Positions 42,288-52,527 are shown, numbered from the stretch's first letter. The stretch is 64,000 nt of DNA from Paenibacillus phyllosphaerae (GCF_014192105.1 NZ_JACHXK010000003.1:491422-555421); one strand, 5' to 3'. Program-made: numbers and translations. Notes: generated by a model from the sequence alone, not told the origin.

Positions 42288-43496
42288 CTAAAGTTTGTGG
42301 CTCTCAGCCGAAGATTTCGCGGATGCTTTCGTCTTGGAGCGTGTCTTCGCGGAAGCGTGGTGCTGCGTTACTTTATTCTTGCCGGTCGTCTTGGATTGGT
42401 ACATCGCTTCATCGGCTCGTTTGACGATCTCTTCCACAGATGTGTCTTGCAAGCCGCTGCAGACGCCGATGCTGACGGTGACGATCGTTTCCTTCTCGAT
42501 CCTGGCTCGGATCGCTTCGGCGACAGTTTCGGGCTTCGTCTCTTCACCGACCACCAGGGCGAGCAATTCCTCGCCGCCGTATCTGCCGGCGATGCCGATT
42601 CCGCTAGTCTCTTCCTTCAGAATCTCGGCTACTTGTTTCAAGACGCCGTCTGCTTTGTGGTGGCCATGCGTATCGTTAAGCCGCTTGAAATTGTCGATAT
42701 CGCAAAAGATAATGCCAATTCGTCCGATCTCACGAAGTGCCTGCTCGGCTTTCTTGTTGAAATGCCGCCTATTATACAGCGAAGTTAAGCCATCCGTAAT
42801 CGATGAATGGAAGGTTGTCATCAGTCGCTCCACGACCCATTCGAACAAGAGAAGGAAGAGCAGCGTATAATAGATGACAGGCAACCATTGGCTCAGCATA
42901 AGGACGAATGGCGACGAGCCCTCGAACACATAGCGTTCGGCTAACCCGGTCAGATGGTAGAAAAAATAGACGATCAGGCTCGCGGAATAGTTGAGCCGCT
43001 GCTCGATGCCCCGGCTGTTCAACAGTATGGCGAGAATGACGGCAATGCCATACAGATCGAGTATAAGCGTCGGGTGCCATTCGGGACTGCTATCCGCCGC
43101 AAGAGAGGTTGGATTGAGCAGCAATCCGAACCCGGCTGCCAGGAACATGCCGATTCCGAGCAGGATGAAGGGCTGCCGTTTTAATCTGGAAGACGGCTGA
43201 GTATACAATTTCATGAACACAAAGTTTATAATGATGAATGAGAGCAGGCCTAATAGCGATTGTATGAGCTGCAGATCAGGGTAGGAAGACAAGCTTGATG
43301 TGTGCTGGGCGAGCAGCATGCCCTGTTGGATCAGTATTACGGGCAGAACCCCGATCAGCAGCCGATAGATTCCGTTGCGCCGATACATCCGGTGCAGGCG
43401 GATGGCCATGAAGAGCATCATCATGACCAGCGTCATGACGCCTCCGGTCGCGAAGGTTCGTCCAGCATGGCCGGCGAGCCATTGCAAAGTAGTCAT
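42288..43496 (-). CDS. membrane diguanylate cyclase (GGDEF)
   Basis: A 402-residue protein: seven or so membrane segments (about 15-225) and a cytoplasmic GGDEF domain (about 235-375) with DGLTSLYNRRHFN, FCDIDNFKRLNDTHGH and active-site GGEEL. No RxxD product-inhibition site is seen five residues before GGEEL. The last 25 residues are a Lys/Ser/Ala-rich tail. ATG 43496 with GGGAGAT is preferred to an upstream ATG. It should synthesise cyclic di-GMP in response to a signal sensed by the membrane part. Confidence 0.9.
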   Translation of the reverse strand: MTTLQWLAGHAGRTFATGGVMTLVMMMLFMAIRLHRMYRRNGIYRLLIGVLPVILIQQGMLLAQHTSSLSSYPDLQLIQSLLGLLSFIIINFVFMKLYTQPSSRLKRQPFILLGIGMFLAAGFGLLLNPTSLAADSSPEWHPTLILDLYGIAVILAILLNSRGIEQRLNYSASLIVYFFYHLTGLAERYVFEGSSPFVLMLSQWLPVIYYTLLFLLLFEWVVERLMTTFHSSITDGLTSLYNRRHFNKKAEQALREIGRIGIIFCDIDNFKRLNDTHGHHKADGVLKQVAEILKEETSGIGIAGRYGGEELLALVVGEETKPETVAEAIRARIEKETIVTVSIGVCSGLQDTSVEEIVKRADEAMYQSKTTGKNKVTQHHASAKTRSKTKASAKSSAESHKL

Positions 43497-43614
43497 GGTG
43501 GTATCTCCCAATCTAGTATTCGCTAACATCATAAGCTAGCTTTACAGAAACATATGTTCTATTATATCATGTTTGAGGCAGGTGGCAAACCATCTGTCGT
43601 TTAGGAGGACGCGT

Positions 43615-44745
43615 ATGCGGATATTACAAGCGCTGTTTTTTCCACCAGAGCAGCCCGGCGGGGTCTCATCGATGATCCCTTACATTCAAGAACGATTCAA
43701 CAAGATCGGCTGGCCGATGGAGCTGTTCTCTTTGCCCAAGCGCGTGCGCGGCAAAGGTCAGGAAGAGATTGTGTTTGAGACGTTTGATCCCAAGGCGTTC
43801 GAAGGGCATCCGATCGTGGATAAGTATTTGCAGACTTATAAGGATTACGTCTGGTGGACGAAGCTGAGAATGACGAAGCGATTCGACCTTATCCATGCGC
43901 ATCATCCGATTGCCGGACTAGTCATGAAGCAGCTGTATCCAGATACGCCGCTGGCCATGACGATCCACTCCAGTTATGAGCGGGAGTTGATCTTGAACGG
44001 CAAGATTGAAGAAGGCAGCCCGGAACATCGGTTTCTAACCTCGATCTACCGGGAGCTGGAAGTGAAGGCAGACAAGATTCTGACCGTATCCGATTCGTTC
44101 CGGCAATATCTGAAGCCGTATATGGAAGATGTGGATCGAATTAAGGTCATACCGAACGGATTCGACGAGAAGCGATTCAAGCCGATCTCCCATGAGAACG
44201 AGGTCGTTCAACTAATTACCGTATGCCGCCTTGTTCCTGCCAAAGGACTTGATATTCTGCTGCATGCCTGTGCGGATTTGAAGCGGAAGGGACATCCTTT
44301 CGTGCTGCATATCATTGGTGACGGGCCGATCCGCCCCGAACTGGAGCAGCTTGCGCTGCAGCTGGACTTATACGATGATATTATTTTTTATGGCTATATG
44401 CTTCATCCGGAAGAGTTCATGCCGTTCTTCGATGTGTTCGTCCTGCCGTCCCGGGCGGAGGCATTCGGTTCGGTATTCGCCGAGGCGGCGCTCTGCTGGC
44501 TTGCGCTGATCGGGACGAATGTAGGCGGCATTGCAGAGCAGATCGACGACGGGGTTAACGGCTTGCTCGTACCGCCTGAAGATCCGGCTGCGCTGAGCGA
44601 GGCGCTCGAGAAGGTTATTACCGACCCCGTATTCCGTTACAACATGGCTCGCCATGCCTGGAATAAGGCGAAGAAGGTTTATTCGCTGCAGCGCGTCATC
44701 TCGCAGCTGAAGCAAGTCTATGTTGAATTGAAACCAGAATCATAA
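43615..44745 (+). CDS. glycosyltransferase family 4
   Basis: A 376-residue GT-B fold enzyme. The N-terminal donor-binding loop is FFPPEQPGGVSSMIP; the C-terminal half has VCRLVPAKGLDILLHA, the IIGDGPIRPELE segment, and the E-x7-E-like PSRAEAFGSVFAEAALC motif, then GTNVGGIAEQIDDGVNGLLVPP. AGGAGG precedes the ATG. It transfers a sugar from a nucleotide donor to an unknown acceptor. It ends 20 bases before yhaO with no terminator, so co-transcription is possible though functionally unexplained. Confidence 0.9.
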   Translation: MRILQALFFPPEQPGGVSSMIPYIQERFNKIGWPMELFSLPKRVRGKGQEEIVFETFDPKAFEGHPIVDKYLQTYKDYVWWTKLRMTKRFDLIHAHHPIAGLVMKQLYPDTPLAMTIHSSYERELILNGKIEEGSPEHRFLTSIYRELEVKADKILTVSDSFRQYLKPYMEDVDRIKVIPNGFDEKRFKPISHENEVVQLITVCRLVPAKGLDILLHACADLKRKGHPFVLHIIGDGPIRPELEQLALQLDLYDDIIFYGYMLHPEEFMPFFDVFVLPSRAEAFGSVFAEAALCWLALIGTNVGGIAEQIDDGVNGLLVPPEDPAALSEALEKVITDPVFRYNMARHAWNKAKKVYSLQRVISQLKQVYVELKPES

Positions 44746-44765
44746 CGTGCAGGAGGTGCTCGCGT

Positions 44766-46097
44766 GTGGGTATACGATTCCGATTTATACACGCTGCCGA
44801 TCTGCATATTGACAGTCCATTCCGAGGGTTATCGGAAGCGCCCGATTATGTAAGGGAGGCGCTTGCCGATGCGACTATCGAGTCTGCCAAGAAGCTCACC
44901 GAAGCGGCGATCGCGCATCAGGTCGACTTTGTCGTGATCGCCGGCGATTTATATGACGGCGCGGATCGTTCGCTGCGGGCGCAGCTGACGCTGCAGCGCG
45001 AATGGGAGAGGCTGCACGCATATGGCGTGCAGCTATTTGTCATCCATGGGAATCACGACCATCTGTCCGGTTCGCGAGCGAATCTGGCATGGCCGCCTAA
45101 TGTGCATATTTACGGTGCCGACGAGGTAACCGTTAAGCCGGCTTATACGCGAACAGGCGAGCTTGCCGCATATGTCCACGGGATTTCCTATGCGAATCGG
45201 GCAGTTTCCGAGAATTTAGCCAAGCGTTATCAGGCGCTCGGCAATGAGACCTATCAAATCGGTCTGCTGCATGCGAATGTGGACGGAGATGCTTCGCATG
45301 ATCCGTATTCGCCTTGCTCGCTAACCGAGCTCGTCGGCTCCGGATTCCATTATTGGGCGCTGGGGCATATCCATAACCGCCATATCATGCATCAGGACCC
45401 TTATGTGGTCTATTCAGGGAATACGCAAGGGCGCCATGCCAAAGAGACCGGCGCGAAAGGCTGCTATCTGGTTGACGTCACACCGCAGCAGCAGACGCAG
45501 TTGGCTTTTATCCCGCTGGATACCGTCCGATTCGAGACGGTGAGCGTCGATCTTACAGGCCAGAAGTCGGAACAGGGGCTCCTCGATGCAATGGAGGCGG
45601 CGATCGGCGCTGCTGTCATGGAGCATGCAGGCTGCCGGTTAATGATACGTGTCCGACTCGTCGGACGAAGCGGTTTACATGCGAAGCTGATGGAGGCGAC
45701 GTTCGGCAAGGAACTCTTAGAAGGTCTGAGGGAACAATTAGCCTACGATTCGGACAGAGGGACCGCCGGAGATTGGGTATGGGTGACTTCATTGGAAGTC
45801 CGTACAGGCGCAGAGCTTCAACTCGAGACTTTGGCGGAAGAAGACAGCTTTGCCGGCGAGGTGTACCGAATGCTGCTTGATCTGTCACAACACCATGAAC
45901 TGCGCCAACAAGTGCTGGATGAAGCAACAGCGCCGCTGATGTCGAATGCAAGGCTGCGTCGCCTTGTACGCGGTTATTCCGAGGAACAGCTTGCCCAGCT
46001 GCTGAATACGGCCGGGGAGATGGCCTGCGGCATGCTTGCCGATGATCAGCGGCAAACGGACCGCGAACAATCCTCGAAGGAGGAACAGCGGTCATGA
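44766..46097 (+). CDS. yhaO: SbcD/YhaO-type metallophosphoesterase nuclease
   Basis: A 443-residue DNA repair exonuclease. The phosphoesterase motifs are HAADLHIDSPF, VIAGDLYDGADRS, VIHGNHDHLSG, LLHANVDGD and YWALGHIHNRH, followed by a C-terminal capping region (about 270-430). GTG start with a near-perfect AGGAGGTG. The last four bases (ATGA) overlap the start of the YhaN gene, so the pair is translated together and should form a Mre11/Rad50-like complex. Confidence 0.92.
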   Translation: MGIRFRFIHAADLHIDSPFRGLSEAPDYVREALADATIESAKKLTEAAIAHQVDFVVIAGDLYDGADRSLRAQLTLQREWERLHAYGVQLFVIHGNHDHLSGSRANLAWPPNVHIYGADEVTVKPAYTRTGELAAYVHGISYANRAVSENLAKRYQALGNETYQIGLLHANVDGDASHDPYSPCSLTELVGSGFHYWALGHIHNRHIMHQDPYVVYSGNTQGRHAKETGAKGCYLVDVTPQQQTQLAFIPLDTVRFETVSVDLTGQKSEQGLLDAMEAAIGAAVMEHAGCRLMIRVRLVGRSGLHAKLMEATFGKELLEGLREQLAYDSDRGTAGDWVWVTSLEVRTGAELQLETLAEEDSFAGEVYRMLLDLSQHHELRQQVLDEATAPLMSNARLRRLVRGYSEEQLAQLLNTAGEMACGMLADDQRQTDREQSSKEEQRS

Positions 46098-49000
46098 AGT
46101 GGACGGGCATACATATTGACGGTTTTGGCAAGTGGCACGATTTTAAGTGCGAGCTGAATGATCAGGTCGTCGTTATCTACGGGCCGAATGAAGCGGGGAA
46201 GAGTACGCTGCTCTCCTATATCCGGAGTATGCTATACGGGTTTGCGACGAGGGCGAATCCGGCAGAACGGCAGGAACCGGTGAACGGCGGCAAGCATGGC
46301 GGCAGACTGTTTTTCGCGCAGGGGACTGGCAGTCATTACGTCCTTGAACGCTATGCTTCCCAATCCGGCAAGATTACGTTAAGAAGGCAGGCAACTGAAT
46401 ACGACGGCGAACAGGCGATGACGACCGAGCTCCTCACCCAGGAGGAATGGGAAAGGCAGTATCTTGGCGGATTGAATGAGCGCGTCTACCGTCAGTTGTT
46501 CTCCATCACGCTCTCCGAGCTTGCAGCGATCGGTATGCTGGAAGGCGATGAGCTCGGCAAACAGCTATATCATGCCAGCTGGAACGGCGGTGCGGCGGTC
46601 GCGCAGACCGAGAAGCAGCTCGCTGCCCAGCTGGATTCTCTATTCCGGCCGCGCGGAAGTACGCATCCGATGAACAGGACACTCAAGAGGTTAGAGGAGC
46701 TTGAAGCGGAGCTAAGAAGTCTGGAGGATGGAATCGAACGGTATCGCGCTTTATTGGATACGATCTCCAGTCTCGAACAGGAGCAGCAACAGGCGGAACT
46801 AATGCTGCCTGAACGAAAGGCTGAGGCTGCCCTACTCGCGAGGGCTTGCGAGCTGCATCCATCTTGGCTGAAACTCGAAGCGCTTCGCCTGGAGTATCGT
46901 ACGCTTGAACGTTGGTCTGCGTTACCCGAGGATCTTCGTGGCAGGTGGGACGCTCACGTAGCCGAACATGAACGTCTGCATGCCGAACTCCTGCACAGCC
47001 AAGCCGCGAAACTGAAAGCTGAGCACAAGCTGGCAGGACTTGCCTATGAGGAAGCCTTGCTGGACCGTTATGATGAGCTTGGCCGCCTGGTCTTGTCAGC
47101 CGAGCATATTCAGAACCTCCGATTCGAACGGCAAGAGCTCACGGCCGACCTGGAGGAACAGCTGGAACGAAGCCTGCAGGTCATTCAACGTATTGGCCCT
47201 GGCTGGACGCCGGAGCAAGTGGCGGCATGCCAGATGACGGTGGCGGATCGGGAAGCAGTTCGCAAGTGGCGGGAAGAGCTGCTTCAGCTGACCAAAGCGC
47301 AAGAAACCGGCGCTGCGGAGCTGCGAAGCTTAGCGCCCCAACTGCGGGAGCTGGAACAGCAGATGGATTCGCTGCAGCAACAAAAGGGCCAGAAGGTCCA
47401 TGCGGAGTTTGAGCTGCTGCCGCTAACGGTAGAGTCGCTCACCTCAGCATACCGCGCATTCGAGGATGCATGGAGGGAGTGGGAGGTGGAGCAGGTTCGG
47501 ACCGATCAGCGTCAGGAGGCCAAGCCGGAGATAGGATCCGTTGCCGGCAAAACTGCTTCGATCCGCCTCTGGCTGGCTGCGTCGGCATTCATTTTTCTTA
47601 GCCTGGGATTGGTTGTCGCGGATCAGGGCCTTGCTGCGACGATAACCGGTGCTGCGGGAGTAATCTCGGCGGTAATTGCCGCCTGGAGACATCTCGGGTC
47701 ACGAACATCCAAGTCTAGCCCGCCGAGTGATGGTCGGCAGCTGAATGTCGCCTCGAACCCGAGCGCTGCCAGAACGCGTCTCACCTCAGCGTTGGGGGCG
47801 CTCGTTGCGGATCCAGATCCGCTCATCAACGCTTTATTCCATGCACAGAGACGAAATGAACATGCGTCCTCGGAGATGGAAGCAGCGGCCTCTTTTGTGA
47901 CTTTGCCGTCGCGGAGCCGCGGTTCGCGAGGACGTCCATCCGAGCGGAACCATGCAGTCGAGTCCATGAACCAAGGGATGGCAGAAATCGCCGCAGCAGG
48001 CACGCAGGAACAGCGGTTATTCGTCCGGGAGCGGTTGGTTGCGGCCGTTGACGCTAGGCAAAGTGAACTGCGATACGAGATGCGCCAACGTGAGCGCTAT
48101 GAAGAGCTTGAAGGCAGAGCAATCCGGTTGCGTGAACAGGCAAATGAGGTGAAGGCGAACCTGTGGCAGGTCGAGGAACGCGAAGCGGCGCTGAACTTCA
48201 CTTGGCAGCAGCGGCTGCGTCATTGGGAACTGGATGAGGATTTATCTCCGGAAGGAACGCTTGAAACAATGGAGATGATTGAACAAGCACGCGCCAGACA
48301 GCTGGCTGCCGATCGGCTTGAACGCAAACGATCCGCGATCGAACAGCAGATTATTGAGTTTGAGGATGCAGTCGGCGACATCGCTGCTTATTCCGGAGTC
48401 GAGGTAGAACAAGCGGGTAAGGATGCGGTGACCGTTCTGCATCTGTTACATGTCGAAGCGGGGCGTTCTGCCGCTGCAAGCCGCGAAGCCGACCTTGTGC
48501 GCCAGCAGATTGAAGAATGGGATAGCCAATCACAATTGCTGGATCGCCAATACACAGCGTCGCTGCAGCAGCGGGAGGAGTGGCTCTCAGCCGCACAAGC
48601 AGGAAGCGAGTTGGAGTTCCATCAAGCCATGGATGGGGCGAACCGGCTGCGGGAAGTGGAACGCGAGATGCACCGCTTGGAGGTCGAGATCGGCGCGGGA
48701 CATTCGCAAGAGCAACTGGCGGAGCTTGGGATATGGTATAAGCGCTATAGTTATGCCGAGCTTGCCAACCGACGAGACGAGTGCGAGGAACACTCGCGTT
48801 CAGAGCAGCAGCAAGAACGGACGCGGATGGAGAAGCTGGGACGTTACCGGCTTGAGTTAGCCCAACTGATCAAGGATGAGCAGAAACGCAAACTAACCGA
48901 TGACCGTGAGCAAGCGCTTGCCTCGCTGGACGATATGATAACGCGCTATATTATCGGCTCGGCCGCGCTGACCTTAATAAAGCGCACCAAGCAGACGATG

Positions 49001-49408
49001 GAAGAGCAACGCCAACCGGCTGTCCTCCGTCAAGCCTCCCGCTGGATTCAGCTGTTGTCAGGCGGTAAGTATTCGAGAATCGGATTGCTGTCGGAAGAGC
49101 AATCCATCATCCTGGAGACTTCCGATCATCTGCGGATCGATAGTATTCACCTCAGCCGCGGGACGGCTGAACAGGTTTATCTGGCCATGAGGTTCGCGCT
49201 TGCGGACGAAGCGGCTGCTACCGTCGGTTTGCCTATGATTCTGGATGATCTATTCGTCAACTTTGACCGTTCGCGGCTCGACAATGCCATAGATGTAGTA
49301 AGGGAAATGTCAGCGGGCAGGCAGATTATCTTATTGACCTGCCATGACCATGTACGGGATCGGATCATGGAGAAGCTTCCTGCTGCGAAGTTAATTACGC
49401 TGGCATAG
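46094..49408 (+). CDS. yhaN: SbcC/Rad50-like AAA ATPase YhaN
   Basis: A 1104-residue ATPase. Walker A GPNEAGKSTLLSYIR at about residues 30-44 and YGFATRANPAERQEP follow the start FGKWHDFKCEL. Long coiled coils (about 190-460 and 640-950) flank two hydrophobic helices in the middle (about 490-535, RLWLAASAFIFLSLGLVVAD and TITGAAGVISAVIAAW), as in YhaN. The C-terminal lobe has the signature LSRGTAEQVYLAMRFAL and Walker B PMILDDLFVNFD. A Ser/Arg/Asn-rich stretch (about 540-640) after the membrane part looks less conserved. It partners YhaO in double-strand DNA end processing at the membrane. Confidence 0.93.
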   Translation: MKWTGIHIDGFGKWHDFKCELNDQVVVIYGPNEAGKSTLLSYIRSMLYGFATRANPAERQEPVNGGKHGGRLFFAQGTGSHYVLERYASQSGKITLRRQATEYDGEQAMTTELLTQEEWERQYLGGLNERVYRQLFSITLSELAAIGMLEGDELGKQLYHASWNGGAAVAQTEKQLAAQLDSLFRPRGSTHPMNRTLKRLEELEAELRSLEDGIERYRALLDTISSLEQEQQQAELMLPERKAEAALLARACELHPSWLKLEALRLEYRTLERWSALPEDLRGRWDAHVAEHERLHAELLHSQAAKLKAEHKLAGLAYEEALLDRYDELGRLVLSAEHIQNLRFERQELTADLEEQLERSLQVIQRIGPGWTPEQVAACQMTVADREAVRKWREELLQLTKAQETGAAELRSLAPQLRELEQQMDSLQQQKGQKVHAEFELLPLTVESLTSAYRAFEDAWREWEVEQVRTDQRQEAKPEIGSVAGKTASIRLWLAASAFIFLSLGLVVADQGLAATITGAAGVISAVIAAWRHLGSRTSKSSPPSDGRQLNVASNPSAARTRLTSALGALVADPDPLINALFHAQRRNEHASSEMEAAASFVTLPSRSRGSRGRPSERNHAVESMNQGMAEIAAAGTQEQRLFVRERLVAAVDARQSELRYEMRQRERYEELEGRAIRLREQANEVKANLWQVEEREAALNFTWQQRLRHWELDEDLSPEGTLETMEMIEQARARQLAADRLERKRSAIEQQIIEFEDAVGDIAAYSGVEVEQAGKDAVTVLHLLHVEAGRSAAASREADLVRQQIEEWDSQSQLLDRQYTASLQQREEWLSAAQAGSELEFHQAMDGANRLREVEREMHRLEVEIGAGHSQEQLAELGIWYKRYSYAELANRRDECEEHSRSEQQQERTRMEKLGRYRLELAQLIKDEQKRKLTDDREQALASLDDMITRYIIGSAALTLIKRTKQTMEEQRQPAVLRQASRWIQLLSGGKYSRIGLLSEEQSIILETSDHLRIDSIHLSRGTAEQVYLAMRFALADEAAATVGLPMILDDLFVNFDRSRLDNAIDVVREMSAGRQIILLTCHDHVRDRIMEKLPAAKLITLA

Positions 49409-49446
49409 CGCAGCCATTCGCATCAGCGAAGCTGTGAGCTTGCAGC

Positions 49447-50478
49447 TCAAGATTTGCGGAATTTCATCAGCAAAACCAGCCAGCCGAGACTGATCAAGCC
49501 GAACAGCGGGTACAGCGTTGATAACAAGGGGCCGAACCCGATTTGGCTTAGCAGATAGCAGATGATGAGAATCAACAGAATGACCATGCTTTTGGACAAT
49601 TTCACCGATTCGACGATCTGCAGCGCCAATCCATAGATATTCGCGATCAAGGTCGTGAAGATCTCGGAGAAGATCAGGAAGATATAGATCCATTGCACGC
49701 TGCTGCCGAGCTCCCGGGCAATCGCGCCCATCGGAATCGCGAACTGCTGAATGCCTGGCATATAGACTGACAAGGCAATATGGCCGACCAAGAGCATGAA
49801 GCCAATTCCGATGCCGCCGGCCCACGAACCGTAGATGATGGCTTTTCGATCCTTGGTGCCGGCCCCGAGCGGTACGAGGACAGCCTGAGACATCGAGAGA
49901 TTGAAGGCAGTGTACAAGAAGGGGGAAGTCCAAGCGGCGAGCGGGGACAAATCCGAAGAGAGGATCAGCCACCGGTCGGAGCCGGGAACGCGCAGCGTAT
50001 CGATGATAATGAGAACGGTGAAGATGAGCATCGCGGGCACGACAATGGAGTTGACGGTCAGAATCGCGTTCATGCCTTTGCGCAGCAGCAAGAAACAAGC
50101 CACCAGCGTAATGAGCAGCCCGGTTTGATAAGAGATGTTCCAATGTTCATTGAAGATGGAGCCAGCTCCTGCAAGCATGACGGCCGTAACGCCAAAAAGG
50201 ACGACCAGCATAAAGCGGCTCACCCATTGGCCAAAGCGCTCACCGAACAAAACTTTGTTCACATCTTCATAGGATCTGGCCGATACATCATGAGCGATCA
50301 GCATCATTTTGGTGCCCAGCCAGATGAACATCATGGTGGAGACAACGATCAAGGCTGCTCCCCAATAGCCGAATCGGGTGAAGAATTGCAATATTTCTTG
50401 ACCGGTTGCGAAACCAGCTCCGACTATTGTCCCCATATAAGTGAAAGCGATTTGTATGACGACTCCGGTTCTTCTCAT
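49447..50478 (-). CDS. YkvI-type membrane transporter
   Basis: A 343-residue protein with about ten hydrophobic segments. The first helix region (FTYMGTIVGAGFATGQEILQFF) with its unwound G-A-G-F-A-T-G-Q-E stretch is characteristic of YkvI proteins in the APC/LeuT-like superfamily. It probably moves an amino acid or related solute with a cation. The ATG at 50478 lacks an ideal ribosome site. It is in the same direction as the lipoprotein gene upstream, 148 bases away. Substrate unknown. Confidence 0.85.
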   Translation of the reverse strand: MRRTGVVIQIAFTYMGTIVGAGFATGQEILQFFTRFGYWGAALIVVSTMMFIWLGTKMMLIAHDVSARSYEDVNKVLFGERFGQWVSRFMLVVLFGVTAVMLAGAGSIFNEHWNISYQTGLLITLVACFLLLRKGMNAILTVNSIVVPAMLIFTVLIIIDTLRVPGSDRWLILSSDLSPLAAWTSPFLYTAFNLSMSQAVLVPLGAGTKDRKAIIYGSWAGGIGIGFMLLVGHIALSVYMPGIQQFAIPMGAIARELGSSVQWIYIFLIFSEIFTTLIANIYGLALQIVESVKLSKSMVILLILIICYLLSQIGFGPLLSTLYPLFGLISLGWLVLLMKFRKS

Positions 50479-50626
50479 CCTGCTCGTCCTGCCTTTCCGA
50501 CTCCAGCTTCTTATAGTCTATATCCATAGGTATGTTGGAGTACGGACAGGCATGACAAGTTATCGGACGTGTGCGTAAGTTAACGTTTGGTAAGGAAAGG
50601 GTGGAATTGGGGTTGAGGTGATGGGA

Positions 50627-51346
50627 TTAAGCGCGCGAATTGTCATAGAACAGCTTCATGGACAGAATACTGTCCGATTCCGGATCCAGATCGAGCTTCA
50701 ACAGCGTGCTGCCGGCCTTGTAGGTAAGAACGTTCGCGGTTTGCGTCGTCGGCTTGCCGAGCAGCTTAAGCGCCGCCTCAGCCTGGTCGCCGATGCGCAG
50801 ACCGCTTAATCCAGGAGATACGGCGCGAGCGAATACCTCGACATATTGCACCGTATCGTTCTCGCTCAGACCAATGGCAAAGCCGTCATATTCACGTACG
50901 GACAATGATTCTTCCTCATCCTGGAGGACATATTCATCAAGTGGTTCGCCGACCTTGAGATCAAGCGCTTCTTCGGTTTCTGCCAGTGCAATGTTATGTA
51001 GTTGGGGATTATCCGGATCCCATAGCGCTTCGATTTGACCGACGGACGAATCTGCGGCATCGGCGTTGCTATCAGCTGCCGAATCGGACTGGGTGCCGGC
51101 TGTAGCTGATTTGGGGTGCTCCTCGTCAGCGATCGCATTCGTAACAGGAATATTGCCGGATTGTGCGGCGGTATACGATTTTTGAGGACTGTCGGCATCT
51201 GAAGACTGAGCAGCGGAAGAAGCAGCGCCCGGCAGGGTCGAAAGGGAAGGCGCTTCTACCGTCTGGCTGCAACCGGACAGTATCGGTACTAGCAAGAAAC
51301 TTGATAGGACCAGGGTATAGGCGGCGATGTGTATACGGGTTGGCAT
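50627..51346 (-). CDS. lipoprotein of unknown function
   Basis: A 239-residue exported lipoprotein. Signal peptide with lipobox LVPILSGC (Cys near residue 26). A long Ser/Ala/Asp-rich, probably disordered region (about 28-105) leads to a C-terminal domain (about 110-239) with two similar half-repeats: ALDLKVGEPLDEYVL and GLRIGDQAEAALKLLGKPT, each followed by a short beta segment (YDGFAIGLSENDTVQYVEVF and TLLKLDLDPESDSILSMKLF). This resembles small lipoproteins with SmpA-like or DUF-type repeats. ATG 51346 has GAGGTG upstream. Function not assigned. Confidence 0.75.
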   Translation of the reverse strand: MPTRIHIAAYTLVLSSFLLVPILSGCSQTVEAPSLSTLPGAASSAAQSSDADSPQKSYTAAQSGNIPVTNAIADEEHPKSATAGTQSDSAADSNADAADSSVGQIEALWDPDNPQLHNIALAETEEALDLKVGEPLDEYVLQDEEESLSVREYDGFAIGLSENDTVQYVEVFARAVSPGLSGLRIGDQAEAALKLLGKPTTQTANVLTYKAGSTLLKLDLDPESDSILSMKLFYDNSRA

Positions 51347-51544
51347 AGAACGATCACCTCGATTTTTAGACAGATAAGAAACATCATTTTCCTTATCCAC
51401 TCATTAGCCACCATTGTATGGTTTGACGCAGGTTTTCATAAAAAGTTTCACTCGCCAAGGTGATCAATATCCTGTTTCGCTGTTGCGCAGGCTGCCTCAC
51501 CTATGGTAACTTATCGGAAAAAGGTTTTCCGTGGAGGGAAAGCA

Positions 51545-52117
51545 ATGGATCAACTGAAAGATCGCATTTTACAAGAAGCTTCCATCATGAACAATGAGGT
51601 GCTGAAGCTAGACGGATTATTGAATCACCAAGTGGATCCGGAATTGACGGTTGATATGGGCAAGGAATTTGCGCGGTTGTTCGCGGAGTCTGGTATAACG
51701 AAGGTCATCACTGTGGAATCTTCGGGTATCCCCGTGGCATTCACGACGGCATTGTCGCTCGGCGTACCGCTTGTGTTTGCGAGAAGGAAGAAGACGCTGA
51801 TCGCCGATCCGGACGCGTATACGGAGCGAGTTCCTTCTTTTACCAAAGGCATTGTAACGGATATTATGGTGTCGCGTCAATTCCTGCAAGCGGATGACAC
51901 CGTGCTGTTCATCGACGATATCATCGCGAATGGAGATGCCGCCAGAGGCTTGATCAAGATCATCGAGCGCTCTGGAGCTAAGCTGGCCGGCGTCGGCATC
52001 GTGGTGGAGAAAGCATTCCAGGCAGGAGCAAGAACGATTCGGGAACAAGGGATCCGGGTGGAGTCTTTGGTCCGTATCGCATCGCTCGAGGATGGCGTCA
52101 TTCGCTTCGAATCCTAG
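51545..52117 (+). CDS. xpt: xanthine phosphoribosyltransferase
   Basis: A 190-residue purine salvage enzyme that joins xanthine to PRPP. Family elements: HQVDPELTVDMGKEFARLF, TVESSGIPVAFTTALSLGVPLVFARRKK, and the PRPP loop VLFIDDIIANGDAARGLI, followed by EKAFQAGA. GGAGGG precedes ATG 51545. In B. subtilis xpt sits behind a guanine riboswitch and before pbuX; neither is found here. It appears monocistronic. Confidence 0.93.
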   Translation: MDQLKDRILQEASIMNNEVLKLDGLLNHQVDPELTVDMGKEFARLFAESGITKVITVESSGIPVAFTTALSLGVPLVFARRKKTLIADPDAYTERVPSFTKGIVTDIMVSRQFLQADDTVLFIDDIIANGDAARGLIKIIERSGAKLAGVGIVVEKAFQAGARTIREQGIRVESLVRIASLEDGVIRFES

Positions 52118-52206
52118 CCTAGCAAAAATGTACCACGTCAAATCTCTTTCCTGATCGGGCGATATCCTTTATAATGTTTTTGAGAACTGAGGGGAGGCGC
52201 AAGAAC

Positions 52207-52527
52207 ATGGGGAAATTTTCAGTAGAGTATTTGCAGTCTAAGCTGTCCGCCGCGAAAGTTCATTTCGAGCGTGCGCTCGATTGTAAACATACCGAGTTTG
52301 ATGATCTTTATCCTTATATGATTGAACACCCGCAATTTTTCTGGTACAAGCGCTATGTTGCCTGGTCGGAACTGCTTACGATCGTTAACCTGTGCGAAGA
52401 GTTGGAGATTGCCTGGAACGAGCAATTCTCGGCGAAGCAGGCCGAATATATCGTTAGCCGCGTCATGTCATCCCGCGTCTTGGACGAATGGTATGAGACG
52501 AATGATTCCAAGGAACATGTAGGCTAA
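52207..52527 (+). CDS. conserved-looking small soluble protein, function unknown
   Basis: A 106-residue protein with no signal or membrane segment. It is Tyr/Trp-rich and helical in appearance (MGKFSVEYLQSKLSAAKVHF at the start, HPQFFWYKRYVAWSELL in the middle). GGGGAGGCGC precedes ATG 52207. Codon use matches its neighbours. Not recognised; ends at a probable terminator. Confidence 0.7.
   Translation: MGKFSVEYLQSKLSAAKVHFERALDCKHTEFDDLYPYMIEHPQFFWYKRYVAWSELLTIVNLCEELEIAWNEQFSAKQAEYIVSRVMSSRVLDEWYETNDSKEHVG

Noticed and set aside
51401..51544. Purine (guanine) riboswitch upstream of xpt
   Set aside because: The conserved loop and junction sequences of purine riboswitches are absent from this 144-base region.
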